Source: Gordonia gummivorans (lineage in GTDB: Bacteria; Actinomycetota; Actinomycetes; Mycobacteriales; Mycobacteriaceae). From it: a DNA stretch of 64,000 bases. The notes beneath the pieces are model-generated. The model was not told the origin of the DNA. It did not search any database and worked only from the letters and a program-made list of their open reading frames with translations. How positions within the stretch are numbered: position 1 is the stretch's first letter; every line of letters starts with the position of its first letter. The DNA lies in assembly GCF_022513585.1 (NCBI RefSeq), contig NZ_JAKWBF010000009.1:1-64000 (forward strand). The letters run 5' to 3'. Shown piece after piece: positions 50,691 through 60,300 of the stretch. Both the position numbers and the translations under genes were made by a program.

Positions 50691-51803
50691 ATGGTTATGG
50701 CAGACCGCCCCGAGGTTCAGACGGCGTCCGCGCCGGTCACCGCCCTGGCTGTGGTGGGATTGGCGCAATCGATGCTGAACGGACTGGCGCAGGTCCCGTT
50801 CCGCCAACCCTGGCGCGGCCCGGCCGGCCTCCTCGACAACATCGGCCAGTCGGTGACGCGACAGACCATTCGGTCCTTCATGGGCTATTCGATGGGACTA
50901 CCCATCGACGAGTTCCGCTCGATGGAGAAGATCCTCGACGACATCTGCCAGTGGGTTATGCCCCCATTCATCGCGTTGACCGACGGTGTGGAGATCACCG
51001 CGGACACTGTCGGCGGCGTTCCGGGTCTGTGGTGTCGTGCCAAGGCCAGTTCCGATGCCTACGTCGACGACCCCGCTGACAAGCAGGAGATCGGGGCGAC
51101 GATCCTCTACCTCCACGGCGGGGGTTACATCGGTACGTCACCCATCATGTACTCGGCGTTCGCCGCCTCGCTGGTCAAGGCCACCGGAAACGAGGTGTTC
51201 ATCGCCGACTACCGGATGGCACCCGAATTCCCCTTCCCCGCAGGCGTTCTCGACGCCGCGGACGTGTTCCGCGGCCTGCTCGACCGTGGTGTGTCGCCGG
51301 ATCACCTTGTGGTGGCGGGTGATTCGGGCGGTGGCGGACTCGCCGCGTCTCTGGTGTCGTACCTGCACGCACATGATCTTCCGATGCCCGCCGCGGTTGC
51401 GCTGTTCTCGCCGGAGGTCGACCTCGATCTCGATCATCCGTCGGTCACCGAGAACGCACATCTCGACATCCTCCCCTGGAACGTCCCGGTCACCCCGTAT
51501 CTGCAAGGCGTGCAACCCAATGACGCGCGGGTCTCGATCGTCGACGACCCCGACCCGGACTGGTTTCCGCCGACCTTCGTGTGCTGGGGTGCCGACGAGA
51601 TGTTCCGCGACGGGATCCGGCTGTTCGTCGAACGACTCGAAGGTGCCGGAGTGCAGGTCTATGCCATGGAGGAGTACGGCATGTTCCACGTCTTTCCGAT
51701 CCTCATGCCGTGGGCCGAGTCATCGAGACGGGTGTTCCGTGCGCTCGAGGAACTCTCCACACGGCATGTCAAACCCGACCTCGCTGCCGAGCAGACGCAC
51801 TGA
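50691..51803 (+). CDS. HSL-family alpha/beta hydrolase (esterase/lipase)
   Basis: 370 residues from ATG 50691 (50697 is an alternative). HSL motifs: oxyanion HGGGYIGTSP, nucleophile GDSGGGGLAAS, acid Asp in FVCWGADEMFRDG and His in GMFHVFPIL. The N-terminal ~90 residues form a cap-like extension (GLAQVPFRQPWRGPAGL). Hydrolyses short- to medium-chain esters by family. No linked genes; an inverted repeat follows the stop. Confidence 0.88.
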   Translation: MVMADRPEVQTASAPVTALAVVGLAQSMLNGLAQVPFRQPWRGPAGLLDNIGQSVTRQTIRSFMGYSMGLPIDEFRSMEKILDDICQWVMPPFIALTDGVEITADTVGGVPGLWCRAKASSDAYVDDPADKQEIGATILYLHGGGYIGTSPIMYSAFAASLVKATGNEVFIADYRMAPEFPFPAGVLDAADVFRGLLDRGVSPDHLVVAGDSGGGGLAASLVSYLHAHDLPMPAAVALFSPEVDLDLDHPSVTENAHLDILPWNVPVTPYLQGVQPNDARVSIVDDPDPDWFPPTFVCWGADEMFRDGIRLFVERLEGAGVQVYAMEEYGMFHVFPILMPWAESSRRVFRALEELSTRHVKPDLAAEQTH

Positions 51804-51818
51804 ACTGCGCTCCTCGCA

Positions 51819-51938
51819 CCTCGGCTTGGATCCGTGGAAGGCAGAGCTGGGCCCGAAATTCCGCTGTCTGAGGTGAGTTGGGCCGGTCTGCGTCCTTGCG
51901 GTCATCGTTCGACACGCTTCCACGGATCCGGGCTGAGG
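51819..51938. repeat. Intergenic inverted repeat element sharing a GGATCCGTG core
   Basis: Arms 51819-51840 (ending GGATCCGTGGAAG) and 51917-51938 (CTTCCACGGATCCGGGCTG...) match at 19 of 22 positions around a 76-nt spacer. The core T-(G/C)-AGCC-(T/C)-GGATCCGTG recurs at 25371-25386. Confidence 0.65.
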
Positions 51939-51991
51939 CCGGCGTGAGTAAGCATTTGCCGCCTCGGCGAGCGTGCGGCCATCTCGTTCGA

Positions 51992-52387
51992 TCACACGTT
52001 GACGTCGAAGCCGAGGTCGACGTCGCAGGCGGCCTGTCCGCCGCGAATCCCCCAGTTCTCGGTGGACGCTTCGCGCACCAGGATGGTGATGTGGTCGCTC
52101 GGAATGCCCAGGGCGCCCAGACGAGTGACGATTTCGCGGTAGAGGTTGCGCTTGGCCTCTACCGACCGGCCGGCGAAACAGTCGATCGTCACCAGTGTGT
52201 ACAGCTCGGGTGATGCGAGGCCGGGTGAGTACGAGAACCGGTGCGGCTCGTGCGCGATGAGCCGTACGTGCTTGTCGCTCTGCGGGATTCGGAAAGCCGC
52301 GACCAGTGCGTCGTGGACGGCGTCGATCATCGCGGCTTCGTGGTCAGGAGAGCATTCGCGTCGGGTCTCGATCAGTGAGCTGGGCAT
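51992..52387 (-). CDS. Tautomerase-superfamily protein
   Basis: 131 residues from ATG 52387. After Met removal Pro would be the N-terminal residue (MPSSLIETRRE), the catalytic base of 4-OT-type tautomerases. The family core is visible: IDAVHDALVAAFRIPQSDK, LVTIDCFAGRSVEAKRNLYREIVTRL and a C-terminal ILVREASTENWGIRGG. These enzymes act on keto-enol substrates or dehalogenation products; the substrate is unknown. Confidence 0.82.
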   Translation of the reverse strand: MPSSLIETRRECSPDHEAAMIDAVHDALVAAFRIPQSDKHVRLIAHEPHRFSYSPGLASPELYTLVTIDCFAGRSVEAKRNLYREIVTRLGALGIPSDHITILVREASTENWGIRGGQAACDVDLGFDVNV

Positions 52388-52399
52388 GACGACATCGTG

Positions 52400-53110
52400 T
52401 CACGCCGTCGGATGATCCTGAACTCGATTTTCGGCGGCGGCGCGCGAGTGGCAGACCAGCATCCGATCTGCGCCGCGCTGGAACTCGTAGTCAACCGGCC
52501 GGATCTCGGTGTCGATGTGCTCGCCGTCAAGAGCCTCGAGCAGAGCGGCGACGTCCGGGGCCGGCGTCGAACCCGATGCCACCAGCGGGAATACGCGCAC
52601 CTCGCCGGAGCTGACGCGGCACATCTCGCGAAGGGCCTCGAGGTGAAAGCGCTCATCGAGTTTGTCGGCATGGCTGAACAGCAGATGCGACGACACCACG
52701 AGACCGAAACTGGCGTCGTCGAACGGCAAGTCGGGCAACGAGCCTGCGACGTAGCGCTCGGGATGAGCGGTGATGTCGTCGACGAATCGCCGGCACGCCA
52801 GCATTCGTCGGGCCAGGTGGTCGTCGGGGTCGCGGTAGAAGCTCCACTGGTAGTCGTCGTGATGGCGGCGGACGAACTCGTTGCCGCGCAGTGTCTCTGA
52901 CCGGGTCAGCGCGTCGAGCGTGGCGGGGTGCTCGGCATATCTCGGGTCGCAAGCTGTGGCGTCTCCCCCGGCCGCATTGACCTCGGCGGTGAATGCGGAA
53001 GCACCTGCTGCGCAGTCGAGTACAGGCAATGCGAGGTCTGCGTCTGTCAGCGAGAACATCGCGCGATACTCGCCGAGCGGTCGGGCGGTGATCAGGATGT
53101 CATCGATCAT
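52400..53110 (-). CDS. Class I SAM-dependent methyltransferase
   Basis: 236 residues from ATG 53110 (GTG 53116 is an alternative). Rossmann motif I is PVLDCAAGASAFTAEVNAAGG; a motif II-like region gives LPFDDASFGLVVSSHLLFSH, and EMCRVSSGEVRVFP follows. Starts 6 bp after the TetR stop, so it is probably co-transcribed with that regulator and controlled by it. The substrate cannot be read. Confidence 0.82.
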   Translation of the reverse strand: MIDDILITARPLGEYRAMFSLTDADLALPVLDCAAGASAFTAEVNAAGGDATACDPRYAEHPATLDALTRSETLRGNEFVRRHHDDYQWSFYRDPDDHLARRMLACRRFVDDITAHPERYVAGSLPDLPFDDASFGLVVSSHLLFSHADKLDERFHLEALREMCRVSSGEVRVFPLVASGSTPAPDVAALLEALDGEHIDTEIRPVDYEFQRGADRMLVCHSRAAAENRVQDHPTA

Positions 53111-53116
53111 GACCAC

Positions 53117-53737
53117 TCACTGTGGTTGCCCCACGCCGTTGGACGTGAGCAAGGTGACGAGTTGGTGGGCAAGGCGATCTTCGCTGACGTCCACGTCGTC
53201 GTTGAGCCATGCGGCGATAGCCTGCGCGACCCCACCGACCAGGAAGTGGGAGATCAGCGGCGGCTTGCCGTGTTCGTCGGGACGAAACCGGTCGCCCGAC
53301 TGCGCGCTGAACAGCGCGACGAACGCCGCGGTCGACTCGAACCGCTTGGCCACGATCACATCGTTGGTCTGATGCCGCCCGAACAGCATCTCGCCGATGC
53401 GTCGATCACCGGCGATGGTGCGGATCAGTTGGGTCACACCCACACGCGTTCCTGCGCGGAATGTGCTGCTCGCGAGCGCACCCTGCACCTCGTCGATTAC
53501 CTGTGCCATCGCCCAGTCGTACACCGCGGCAGCGAAGACGTCCTTGTCGGCGAAGCTCTCGTAGAAGTACCGCTGGGCCAGCCCCGAGCGCCGACAGATC
53601 ACGCGAAGTGTGAGGTCGTCGTCTCCGCGTGGATCGCCGAGAATGTCGAGACCGGCCTCCAACAGCCTGCTTCGACGCTGCGCCACACGCTCGTCGACCT
53701 CCACGCCGCTGTACACGCGGCCGCCTTTGGCACCCAT
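53117..53737 (-). CDS. TetR-family regulator, partner of the methyltransferase
   Basis: 206 residues from ATG 53737 (MGAKGGRVYSGVEVDERVAQRR); no strong ribosome binding site. Helix-turn-helix: LLEAGLDILGDPRGDDDLTLRVICRRSGLAQRYFYESFADKDV. The C-terminal ligand domain has RHQTNDVIVAKRFES and no recognised ligand motif. Divergent from the PLP enzyme gene (start 53816); the 78-bp gap shows no clear palindrome. Confidence 0.85.
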   Translation of the reverse strand: MGAKGGRVYSGVEVDERVAQRRSRLLEAGLDILGDPRGDDDLTLRVICRRSGLAQRYFYESFADKDVFAAAVYDWAMAQVIDEVQGALASSTFRAGTRVGVTQLIRTIAGDRRIGEMLFGRHQTNDVIVAKRFESTAAFVALFSAQSGDRFRPDEHGKPPLISHFLVGGVAQAIAAWLNDDVDVSEDRLAHQLVTLLTSNGVGQPQ

Positions 53738-53815
53738 CGTGATGAGTGTGGCAGATCGGGCCGCGATCACGAGGATCGTTTCGACCTCGGCGCGGACGGT
53801 CTAGCCTCGGAAGAC

Positions 53816-54949
53816 ATGTGCGCCGACCGTCGGACATCGTCTGCCTACCTCGTCGACCGATCCGGCACGCGATACGAGCTGACCGATGCGCGGTGGCGAG
53901 GGGCGGACGGGTCGCCCCTCGCTGTGAGCCCGCTGCCTGGCCTCACGCCCGCGGACATCGTCGTCGGTGAACGATCGTTGTGGCGCTACGCCCCGGTGAT
54001 CCCGGTGGACCAGCGTCACCGAATCAGCTTGGGAGAAGGCGCTACTCCCATGCCCCTGCTCGACTGGGGTGAGAATCGCGTGCACTTCAAGCTGGAGTGG
54101 TTCAATCCGACCGCGAGCTTCAAGGATCGTGGTGTCTCGGTGATGATGTCGCATCTGCGCTCGCAGGGTGCGCAGGCCGTGTTGGAGGACTCGTCGGGTA
54201 ATGGTGGTTCGTCGGTGGCCGCCTATGCGGCAGCAGCGGGTGTGCACGCGACCATCCTGGTGCCAGAGGCGACCTCGGCGTCAAAGGTGGTCCAGGCGCG
54301 GGCGCATGGCGCCGAACTCGTCTTCGTGTCGGGAACCCGCGACGACGTCGGTGACGAGGCCATCCAGCGTTCGACTCGCATCCCCTATGCCAGCCACAAC
54401 TGGCATCCCATGTTCGTGCAGGGCGTGAAGACAATCGGCTACGAGATCTGGGAGGCATTGGGATTCAACTCTCCCGACAACATCGTCGTCGTGGCCGGCT
54501 CGGGAAGCCTCGTTCTCGGCTGCGACCTCGCGTTCACCGAACTGCTGTCGGCGGGTGCCATCGATCGTCGACCGCGACTGCTCGTCGGACAACCACGCGA
54601 CTGGGCCGCGATCGCCGACACCGTGAATCGAATTCACCAGACCGGGCAGCGGGCCCCGACGATGGCCGAGGGCGCCGCGATCGCGCGTCCGGTGCGGTTG
54701 CCCGAGGTCGTTGCAGCCATCGGAAGGTCTGCGGGTGCCGCCGTCGCGGTGACCGAGGATGAAATCGTGTCTGCGCTGCGCGCACTCGCATCGCGTGGTC
54801 TCTTTGTGGAGCCGACGAGTGCGGTCGCCGCAGCGGCGCTCGACCGCTTCATTTCCGACGGAATCATCCGGCGTTCGGAGACGACCGTGGTGGTGCTGAC
54901 CGGCACAGGTGCGAAGACATCGGACCGGATCGCCGCTGTCGTGGGATGA
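53816..54949 (+). CDS. Threonine-synthase-like PLP enzyme
   Basis: 377 residues from ATG 53816 (MCADRRTSSAYLVDRSG). Fold-type II PLP enzyme: Schiff-base Lys103 in NPTASFKDRGVSVMM, phosphate-binding SSGNGGSSVAAYAAAAG and C-terminal TGTGAKTSDRI. It is shorter than true ThrC and lacks the N-terminal latch of the housekeeping enzyme, so it may act on a different beta- or gamma-substituted amino acid. The divergent TetR/methyltransferase pair may regulate or join it. Confidence 0.82.
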   Translation: MCADRRTSSAYLVDRSGTRYELTDARWRGADGSPLAVSPLPGLTPADIVVGERSLWRYAPVIPVDQRHRISLGEGATPMPLLDWGENRVHFKLEWFNPTASFKDRGVSVMMSHLRSQGAQAVLEDSSGNGGSSVAAYAAAAGVHATILVPEATSASKVVQARAHGAELVFVSGTRDDVGDEAIQRSTRIPYASHNWHPMFVQGVKTIGYEIWEALGFNSPDNIVVVAGSGSLVLGCDLAFTELLSAGAIDRRPRLLVGQPRDWAAIADTVNRIHQTGQRAPTMAEGAAIARPVRLPEVVAAIGRSAGAAVAVTEDEIVSALRALASRGLFVEPTSAVAAAALDRFISDGIIRRSETTVVVLTGTGAKTSDRIAAVVG

Positions 54950-54987
54950 CGCCGCCCTTGTCCACGAGATGAGAGCGCCCTAGAATC

Positions 54988-55005
54988 TAGTCAATTAATT
55001 GACTA
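54988..55005. promoter_or_regulatory. 18-bp perfect palindrome, likely PadR operator
   Basis: TAGTCAATTAATTGACTA (54988-55005) is a perfect palindrome 16 bp before the SnoaL-like gene start and overlaps its likely promoter. Its half-site TAGTCAAT recurs upstream of the PadR gene. Confidence 0.8.
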
Positions 55006-55021
55006 CTAGGAGTTGGCTCAG

Positions 55022-55432
55022 ATGCATCCTTTCCGTGCGGCGGTCGAGAGTGGCGACACGCAGGCCATGGCCGACCTACTGGCCGATGACGTTGTCTTCA
55101 CCAGCCCGGTCGCGTTCAAGCCCTACCCCGGCAAGGCCATCACCGCCGCGATCCTGCGCGGCGTCATGCGCGTCTTCGAGGACTTCCGCTACATACGGGA
55201 GATCGCCGACCCGGACGGGCGCAACCATGCGCTGATCTTCGAGACCGTCGTGAGTGGTCGCACGATCACCGGCTGCGACTTCCTGCACGTCGACGACGAG
55301 GGCAAGATCGACGACTTCATGGTGATGGTCCGGCCGCTGTCGGGCGCCTCGGCGCTGGCCGAAGCGATGGGTGCGCAGTTCGAACGGATCCAGGCCGAGG
55401 CGGCGGAAGAGATCGCGGCAAACGCAGGCTGA
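55022..55432 (+). CDS. SnoaL/NTF2-like protein
   Basis: 136 residues from ATG 55022 (MHPFRAAVESGDTQAM); AGGAG sits 11 nt upstream. Short cone-shaped fold with FRAAVESGDTQAMADLLADDVVF and GCDFLHVDDEGKIDDFMVMVRPL. Members are small isomerases, cyclases or ligand-binding proteins; function unknown. It is regulated by the 18-bp palindrome just upstream, which has the PadR half-site. Confidence 0.82.
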   Translation: MHPFRAAVESGDTQAMADLLADDVVFTSPVAFKPYPGKAITAAILRGVMRVFEDFRYIREIADPDGRNHALIFETVVSGRTITGCDFLHVDDEGKIDDFMVMVRPLSGASALAEAMGAQFERIQAEAAEEIAANAG

Positions 55433-55457
55433 GCGTCGCGCTGCCGATTGGGGTGCG

Positions 55458-56033
55458 TCAACGATCGATTGGCACCGCGACGGCGGCCCGTGCGGCAAGC
55501 ACCCCGGCCGCCCGCCGGTACCACGCGGCGTTCTCGCGTTCGAACACGCTTCCGCGAAGGCCAGTCAGGTAGGGCCCGACTCGCCGACCCTCCGCGAGGA
55601 AGCGGTCCTCGGACATCTCCCCGCGGAGCTTGCGCAACAACCCCTCGATGAACTCGGCCTTGGCCAGGGACGCCTCGGCGCGCTGGTGCAGATGCTCGAT
55701 GAGCGGTCCGGGGTCACCCACATCGCTGGCGTACACCCGAACCAGCAGCTCGTCTCGGATGAAGGTCGGCTTGGAGGTGTTGCCGACGAAGTCCTCGAGT
55801 TCGGCGCGACCCGCGTCGGTGATCGTGAAGATGCGCTTGTTGGGGCGTCGTTCCTGGATGACTTCACGGCCGACGATGAGACCGCCGGTCTCGAGCCGGC
55901 CGAGTTCGGCATAGAGCTGCTGGGGGGTGGCAAACCAGTAACTGGCCACCGAGACATCGAAGTTCTTGGCCAACTGATAGCCCGTCGCGTCGGCGTCGAG
56001 CAACGCGGCCAGGACGGCATGGCGCAAGGACAT
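55458..56033 (-). CDS. PadR-family transcriptional regulator
   Basis: 191 residues from ATG 56033 (MSLRHAVLAALLDADATGYQLAKNF) behind GGAGG. The winged helix has the PadR signature: PQQLYAELGRLETGGLIVGR, then RPNKRIFTITDAGRAELEDF. The C-terminal dimer domain (Vir-type) contains AEFIEGLLRKLRGEMSEDRF. Divergent from an LLM oxidoreductase and convergent with the SnoaL-like gene; a related palindrome lies upstream of both target genes. Ligand unknown. Confidence 0.9.
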   Translation of the reverse strand: MSLRHAVLAALLDADATGYQLAKNFDVSVASYWFATPQQLYAELGRLETGGLIVGREVIQERRPNKRIFTITDAGRAELEDFVGNTSKPTFIRDELLVRVYASDVGDPGPLIEHLHQRAEASLAKAEFIEGLLRKLRGEMSEDRFLAEGRRVGPYLTGLRGSVFERENAAWYRRAAGVLAARAAVAVPIDR

Positions 56034-56065
56034 GCGTGCCTCCGTTCGTCGAAATCCGTCGTATT

Positions 56066-56085
56066 TAGTCAATAATATGATTATT
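56066..56085. promoter_or_regulatory. PadR-site-like dyad between padR and the LLM gene
   Basis: TAGTCAATAATATGATTATT (56066-56085) includes the half-site TAGTCAAT of the 54988 palindrome and the dyad AATAAT-ATG-ATTATT. It lies between the divergent genes, 33 bp from the padR start. Confidence 0.55.
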
Positions 56086-56159
56086 CACCCCTTGATCCAA
56101 TCGCGTGCGCGGCGTAGTTTCGCCCGCAGGCGGATGCCACACGGTCGAAAGGGTGAGTG

Positions 56160-57194
56160 ATGAAATTCGGTCTGCAACTCGGTTACTGGGGCGCGCAGCC
56201 TCCCACCAACCACGGTCAACTCGTGGCAGCGGCCGAAGCGACCGGTTTCGACAGCGTGTTCACTGCCGAGGCGTGGGGTTCGGATGCCTACACTCCCCTG
56301 GCCTGGTGGGGTTCGTCCACGCAGCGGGTTCGACTGGGAACGTCGGTGTTGCAACTCTCGGCGCGCACGCCGACCGCCTGCGCGATGGCGGCACTGACGC
56401 TCGATCACCTCTCCGGCGGGCGTCACATCGTGGGCCTCGGGGTCTCCGGCCCGCAGGTCGTCGAAGGCTGGTACGGACAGCGCTTCGCCAAACCGCTCGC
56501 GCGCACCCGGGAGTACATCGACATCATGCGGCAGGTGTGGGCGCGCGAAGCGCCGGTCACCAGCGACGGACCCCATTACCCGCTGCCGTTGGGCGGACCC
56601 GAGGCCAGCGGACTCGGCAAACCCCTCAAGCCGATCACCCATCCCCGTCGCGCCGACATCCCGGTGATGCTCGGGGCCGAAGGACCCAAGAACATCGCGC
56701 TCGCCGCCGAGATCGCCGACGGGTGGCTGCCGCTCTTTTACACGCCGCGCATGGCCGACACCTACAACGAGTGGCTCGACGACGGATTCGCCCGCGCCGG
56801 CGCCCGCCGTTCGCGGGCCGACTTCGAGATCTGCGCGACCGCCCAGATCGTGATCACCGACGACAAGGCGGCCACGTACGCCGCCATCAAGCCGTTCCTC
56901 GCGCTGTACATGGGTGGCATGGGCAGTGAGGACACCAACTTTCACGCCGAGGTCTACCGTCGCATGGGCTACGGCGAGGTCGTCGACGAGGTCACCGCAC
57001 TGTTCCGCAGCGACCGCAAAGACCAAGCGGCCCAGATCATCCCGGACGAGGTGGTGGACGACTCCGCAATCGTCGGCGACGCCGAACATGTGCGCACTCA
57101 GATCGGCGTGTGGGAGAAGGCGGGTGTGACCACGATGCTCGTCTCGCCCGGAAGCGTCGAGCAGGTCCAACAACTCGCCGCACTACTCGACTGA
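56160..57194 (+). CDS. LLM-class F420-dependent oxidoreductase
   Basis: 344 residues from ATG 56160 (MKFGLQLGYWGAQPPTNHGQ); AAAGGGTGAG precedes it. TIM-barrel features: FDSVFTAEAWGSDAYTPLAWWGS, LGTSVLQLSARTPTACAMAALTLDHLSGGR and GVSGPQVVEGWYGQ, the pattern typical of mycobacterial F420-dependent enzymes. Acts on an unknown carbonyl or hydroxyl substrate. Adjacent to PadR, whose operator lies in the gap, so probably induced with the SnoaL-like gene. Confidence 0.88.
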   Translation: MKFGLQLGYWGAQPPTNHGQLVAAAEATGFDSVFTAEAWGSDAYTPLAWWGSSTQRVRLGTSVLQLSARTPTACAMAALTLDHLSGGRHIVGLGVSGPQVVEGWYGQRFAKPLARTREYIDIMRQVWAREAPVTSDGPHYPLPLGGPEASGLGKPLKPITHPRRADIPVMLGAEGPKNIALAAEIADGWLPLFYTPRMADTYNEWLDDGFARAGARRSRADFEICATAQIVITDDKAATYAAIKPFLALYMGGMGSEDTNFHAEVYRRMGYGEVVDEVTALFRSDRKDQAAQIIPDEVVDDSAIVGDAEHVRTQIGVWEKAGVTTMLVSPGSVEQVQQLAALLD

Positions 57195-57388
57195 CGGGGG
57201 TCGACTGACGGGGGTCGGCCGCGTAGATACAGCCGCACCGATCGTGCTGGACGGCTGTGCCTGTTGGATAGACTCGAATGGCCAGCGCAATCGCCTATGG
57301 CGCCGACGACGTGCATCGACTTCGGACCGAGTCCGTTGGGCTGTCGCCGGCGGTCGATTGCCGCAAACGTCGCCGGAGGTGTCGCCAG

Positions 57389-60300
57389 ATGGGTCTGCTC
57401 AGTGCTCCGCTGTGGTTCGCAAATGTGGCCACGGGTGCCGCACTCATGGGTGGGGAGGCCGCGGTCAAGGCGGGGCGCACCGTGTCCCGATCTCTCGTCG
57501 ACGCAGCGGGTGAACAAATCACCGGGCTGACCGACCTCGCCCGCGGCGCCACCGCGGTGGTGGGCGAGGCGCTGACCGCATCGCCGGCCCGACGAATGAG
57601 TTCCCGCGGCGAGGTGCGGTGGATCGAGGTGCGCGGCCTCGATGGTGACGACCCAGACGCGGTGGCGCGCGCAGTGATCGATGCGGTCTCCGACACTGCC
57701 GGAGTTCGCGATGTGGTGTTGAATCGGGCAACCGCTCGCATGGTCGTCGTGGTCGACCGGGGGGGCCCGAGTGCGCAAGCGCTGGGCACGATCCTCGACA
57801 CCGCAGAGCACGGGGTGATCGCCGACCGGAGGCGGTTGCCGGCGACGCTCCCCGGTGACGACGCGGCCCTCGGCGCGCGACTGCTCAGTTCCACGGTGGC
57901 AACCGCCGGCCTGGTGGTCGGGACCACGGCGTCGCTTCTGGGCGCACCGGGATCATTCCGCTTCCTCGCCGCCCCGGTTTCTTTGTCGCACCACACACCG
58001 GCGATCCGAAACCGCGTCACCGAATTGTTGGGCCCCGAGGCGTCGGAGTTGGTCTTCGCGTTGATCGGTACGTCGGTCGGCGTACTGCGCGTCTCGCCGA
58101 CCGGGTTGTTCGCCGACGCGACCACGCGCGCCATGCTTGCGGCCGAGGCAGTCAACGGGCGCCGAACGTGGAACCGATTGGAGCACAACCTCACTCGTCA
58201 GGCATTCAAGACCGCCGACGAGCCCGGGACGCGGCCGCGAACACGATCGCTGCACACCAGCGGTGTCAGCGACGGTTATGCGAACAAGGCAGCCGCGGTC
58301 GGTGTGGGTGCCGCCGCGCTCGTCGGCGTCATGTCGGGCAGCGCCGACATGGCCACCGACACCGTGCTGACGGCGATGCCGAAACCCGTTCGGAGCGTGC
58401 GTCAGTCGTTCGCGTGCGCACTGTCCCGAGGCCTGTCGGGCCGACACGGCGCACTCGTGATGCATCCGTCGGTGCTGCGGCACCTCGACACCGTGGACAC
58501 GGTGCTGATCGACCCCCGCGTGCTCTACACCGACGAATTGACGGTCACGCAGATCAACGGACTGGACGGCGATTTCCGGGCGCGGGCGTGGGAAGCCGCA
58601 CGCGCCGCACTCGACGACGGACTGTTGACTCCCGGCCTCCACCCACTCGACGAGATCCCCGGAGCAGGCGGAACCGGCACCGCGTTGGTCAGTCCACTCC
58701 GCGACCCGCTCTCCTCGGCGGTGGTCACCGAGGCCCGACGGGTGGGCGCGCGCATCGTCTCGCTCGACGACCCCGGACTGCGTTCTCTCGGACAGGGTTT
58801 CGACGAGCTTCTCCATGCCGCCGGACCCGTCGACGACGCCCTCCGCCGGGCGCTGGCCACTCTCCACGATCGAGGCGCGACGGTCGCTTTCGTCACCGGC
58901 GCCACCGATATGGCGACCGCCGATGCGGAGGTCGTGGTCGGGGTCTGGCACCGGGACGCGCCCCCACCTTGGGGTGCCGACATATTTGTCCCCGACCTGG
59001 GCGGTGTGTGGCGTTTCCTGCACGCCCTCCCGGTCGCCAAGACGGCGGCGAACAAGGGAGTCCAACTGTCGGTCTCGGGTTCGGTGATCGGCGCGATCAT
59101 GCTGCTGCCCGACGTGGTGGGCAGCGGACCGGCGTCGGTCAATCTTGCTGCCGTAGGGGCGCTGTGGACCGGATTCCGCTTGGGTTCGGGAGTATTCGAC
59201 GAGTCGCTGCCGATACCGGAGCTGGGCCACGATTGGCATGCACTTCCGGTGAGTGAGGTCGCCCGGCTGCTCCCGCGTCCCGCACCGGACCAACCGATTC
59301 AGGAACGGCTGAGCGGTCTCACCTCGGTGTCGGTGGTCAAACCGGTCACCAACCGTGTGGCGGCGGTCTGGCGGACGGCCTCAGAGTTCGTCGGAGCGAT
59401 CCGTGGGGACCTCGACGATCCGATCACCCCGATCCTCGCCACCGGTGCGGCGGCCACCGCCCTCCTCGGCTCACCGCTCGACGCGGGCCTCGTCTTCGCG
59501 GTCCTGCTGCTCAACACCGCGATCTCCGCCGAGCAGGAACTCCACGCCGAGCGCATCCTCGACGAACTGCTGGCCGTCCAGGAACCGCTCGCCAGACGCC
59601 TCGTCGGCCCCGGAACCGGCGATCGCGAGGAACAGGTCCCGGCGAGTCGGCTGCGTCCGGGCGACCTCATCGCCGTCGGCCCCGGAGAGGTGGTCCCGGC
59701 GGACGGACGGATCGTCCGAGCCGACGCATTGGAAGTAGACGAATCCGCGTTGACCGGCGAGTCGTTGCCGGTGAGCAAGTCATCCGAGCCGACACCCGGT
59801 GCGCCACTTGCGGAACGGACGGGTTCGCTGTACGCGGGAACGGTCGTCATCGCGGGACGAGGCGTCGCCATCGTGACGTCGATCGGAGCCTCCACCCAGA
59901 TGAGCCGTGCGACCGCGATGACCGCACGGAAGTCCCGCAAGGTCGGGTTGGCCGCCCAGCTGTCGAAGATCACCGGTCAGGCCTTGCCATGGAGCATCGC
60001 CGGGGGCGGCGCCGTCGGATTGCTCAGCCTGCTGCGCGGCACCCCGCTGCACGATGCCGTCGCAGGCGGCGTCGCCATCGCAGTTGCAGCGGTTCCCGAG
60101 GGATTGCCCTTGGTGACCACCCTCGCTCAGCTCGCCGCGGCACGGCAGCTCACCAGTTCACATGTGCTCATCCGCAATCCACAGGCGATCGAGGCATTCG
60201 CACGGCTGGACGTGGTGTGTTTCGACAAGACCGGGACGCTCAGTGAGAACAAGCTGCGGGTGCGTGAGGTCGGTTCGGTGGACGGCGTCGAGGACGACGC

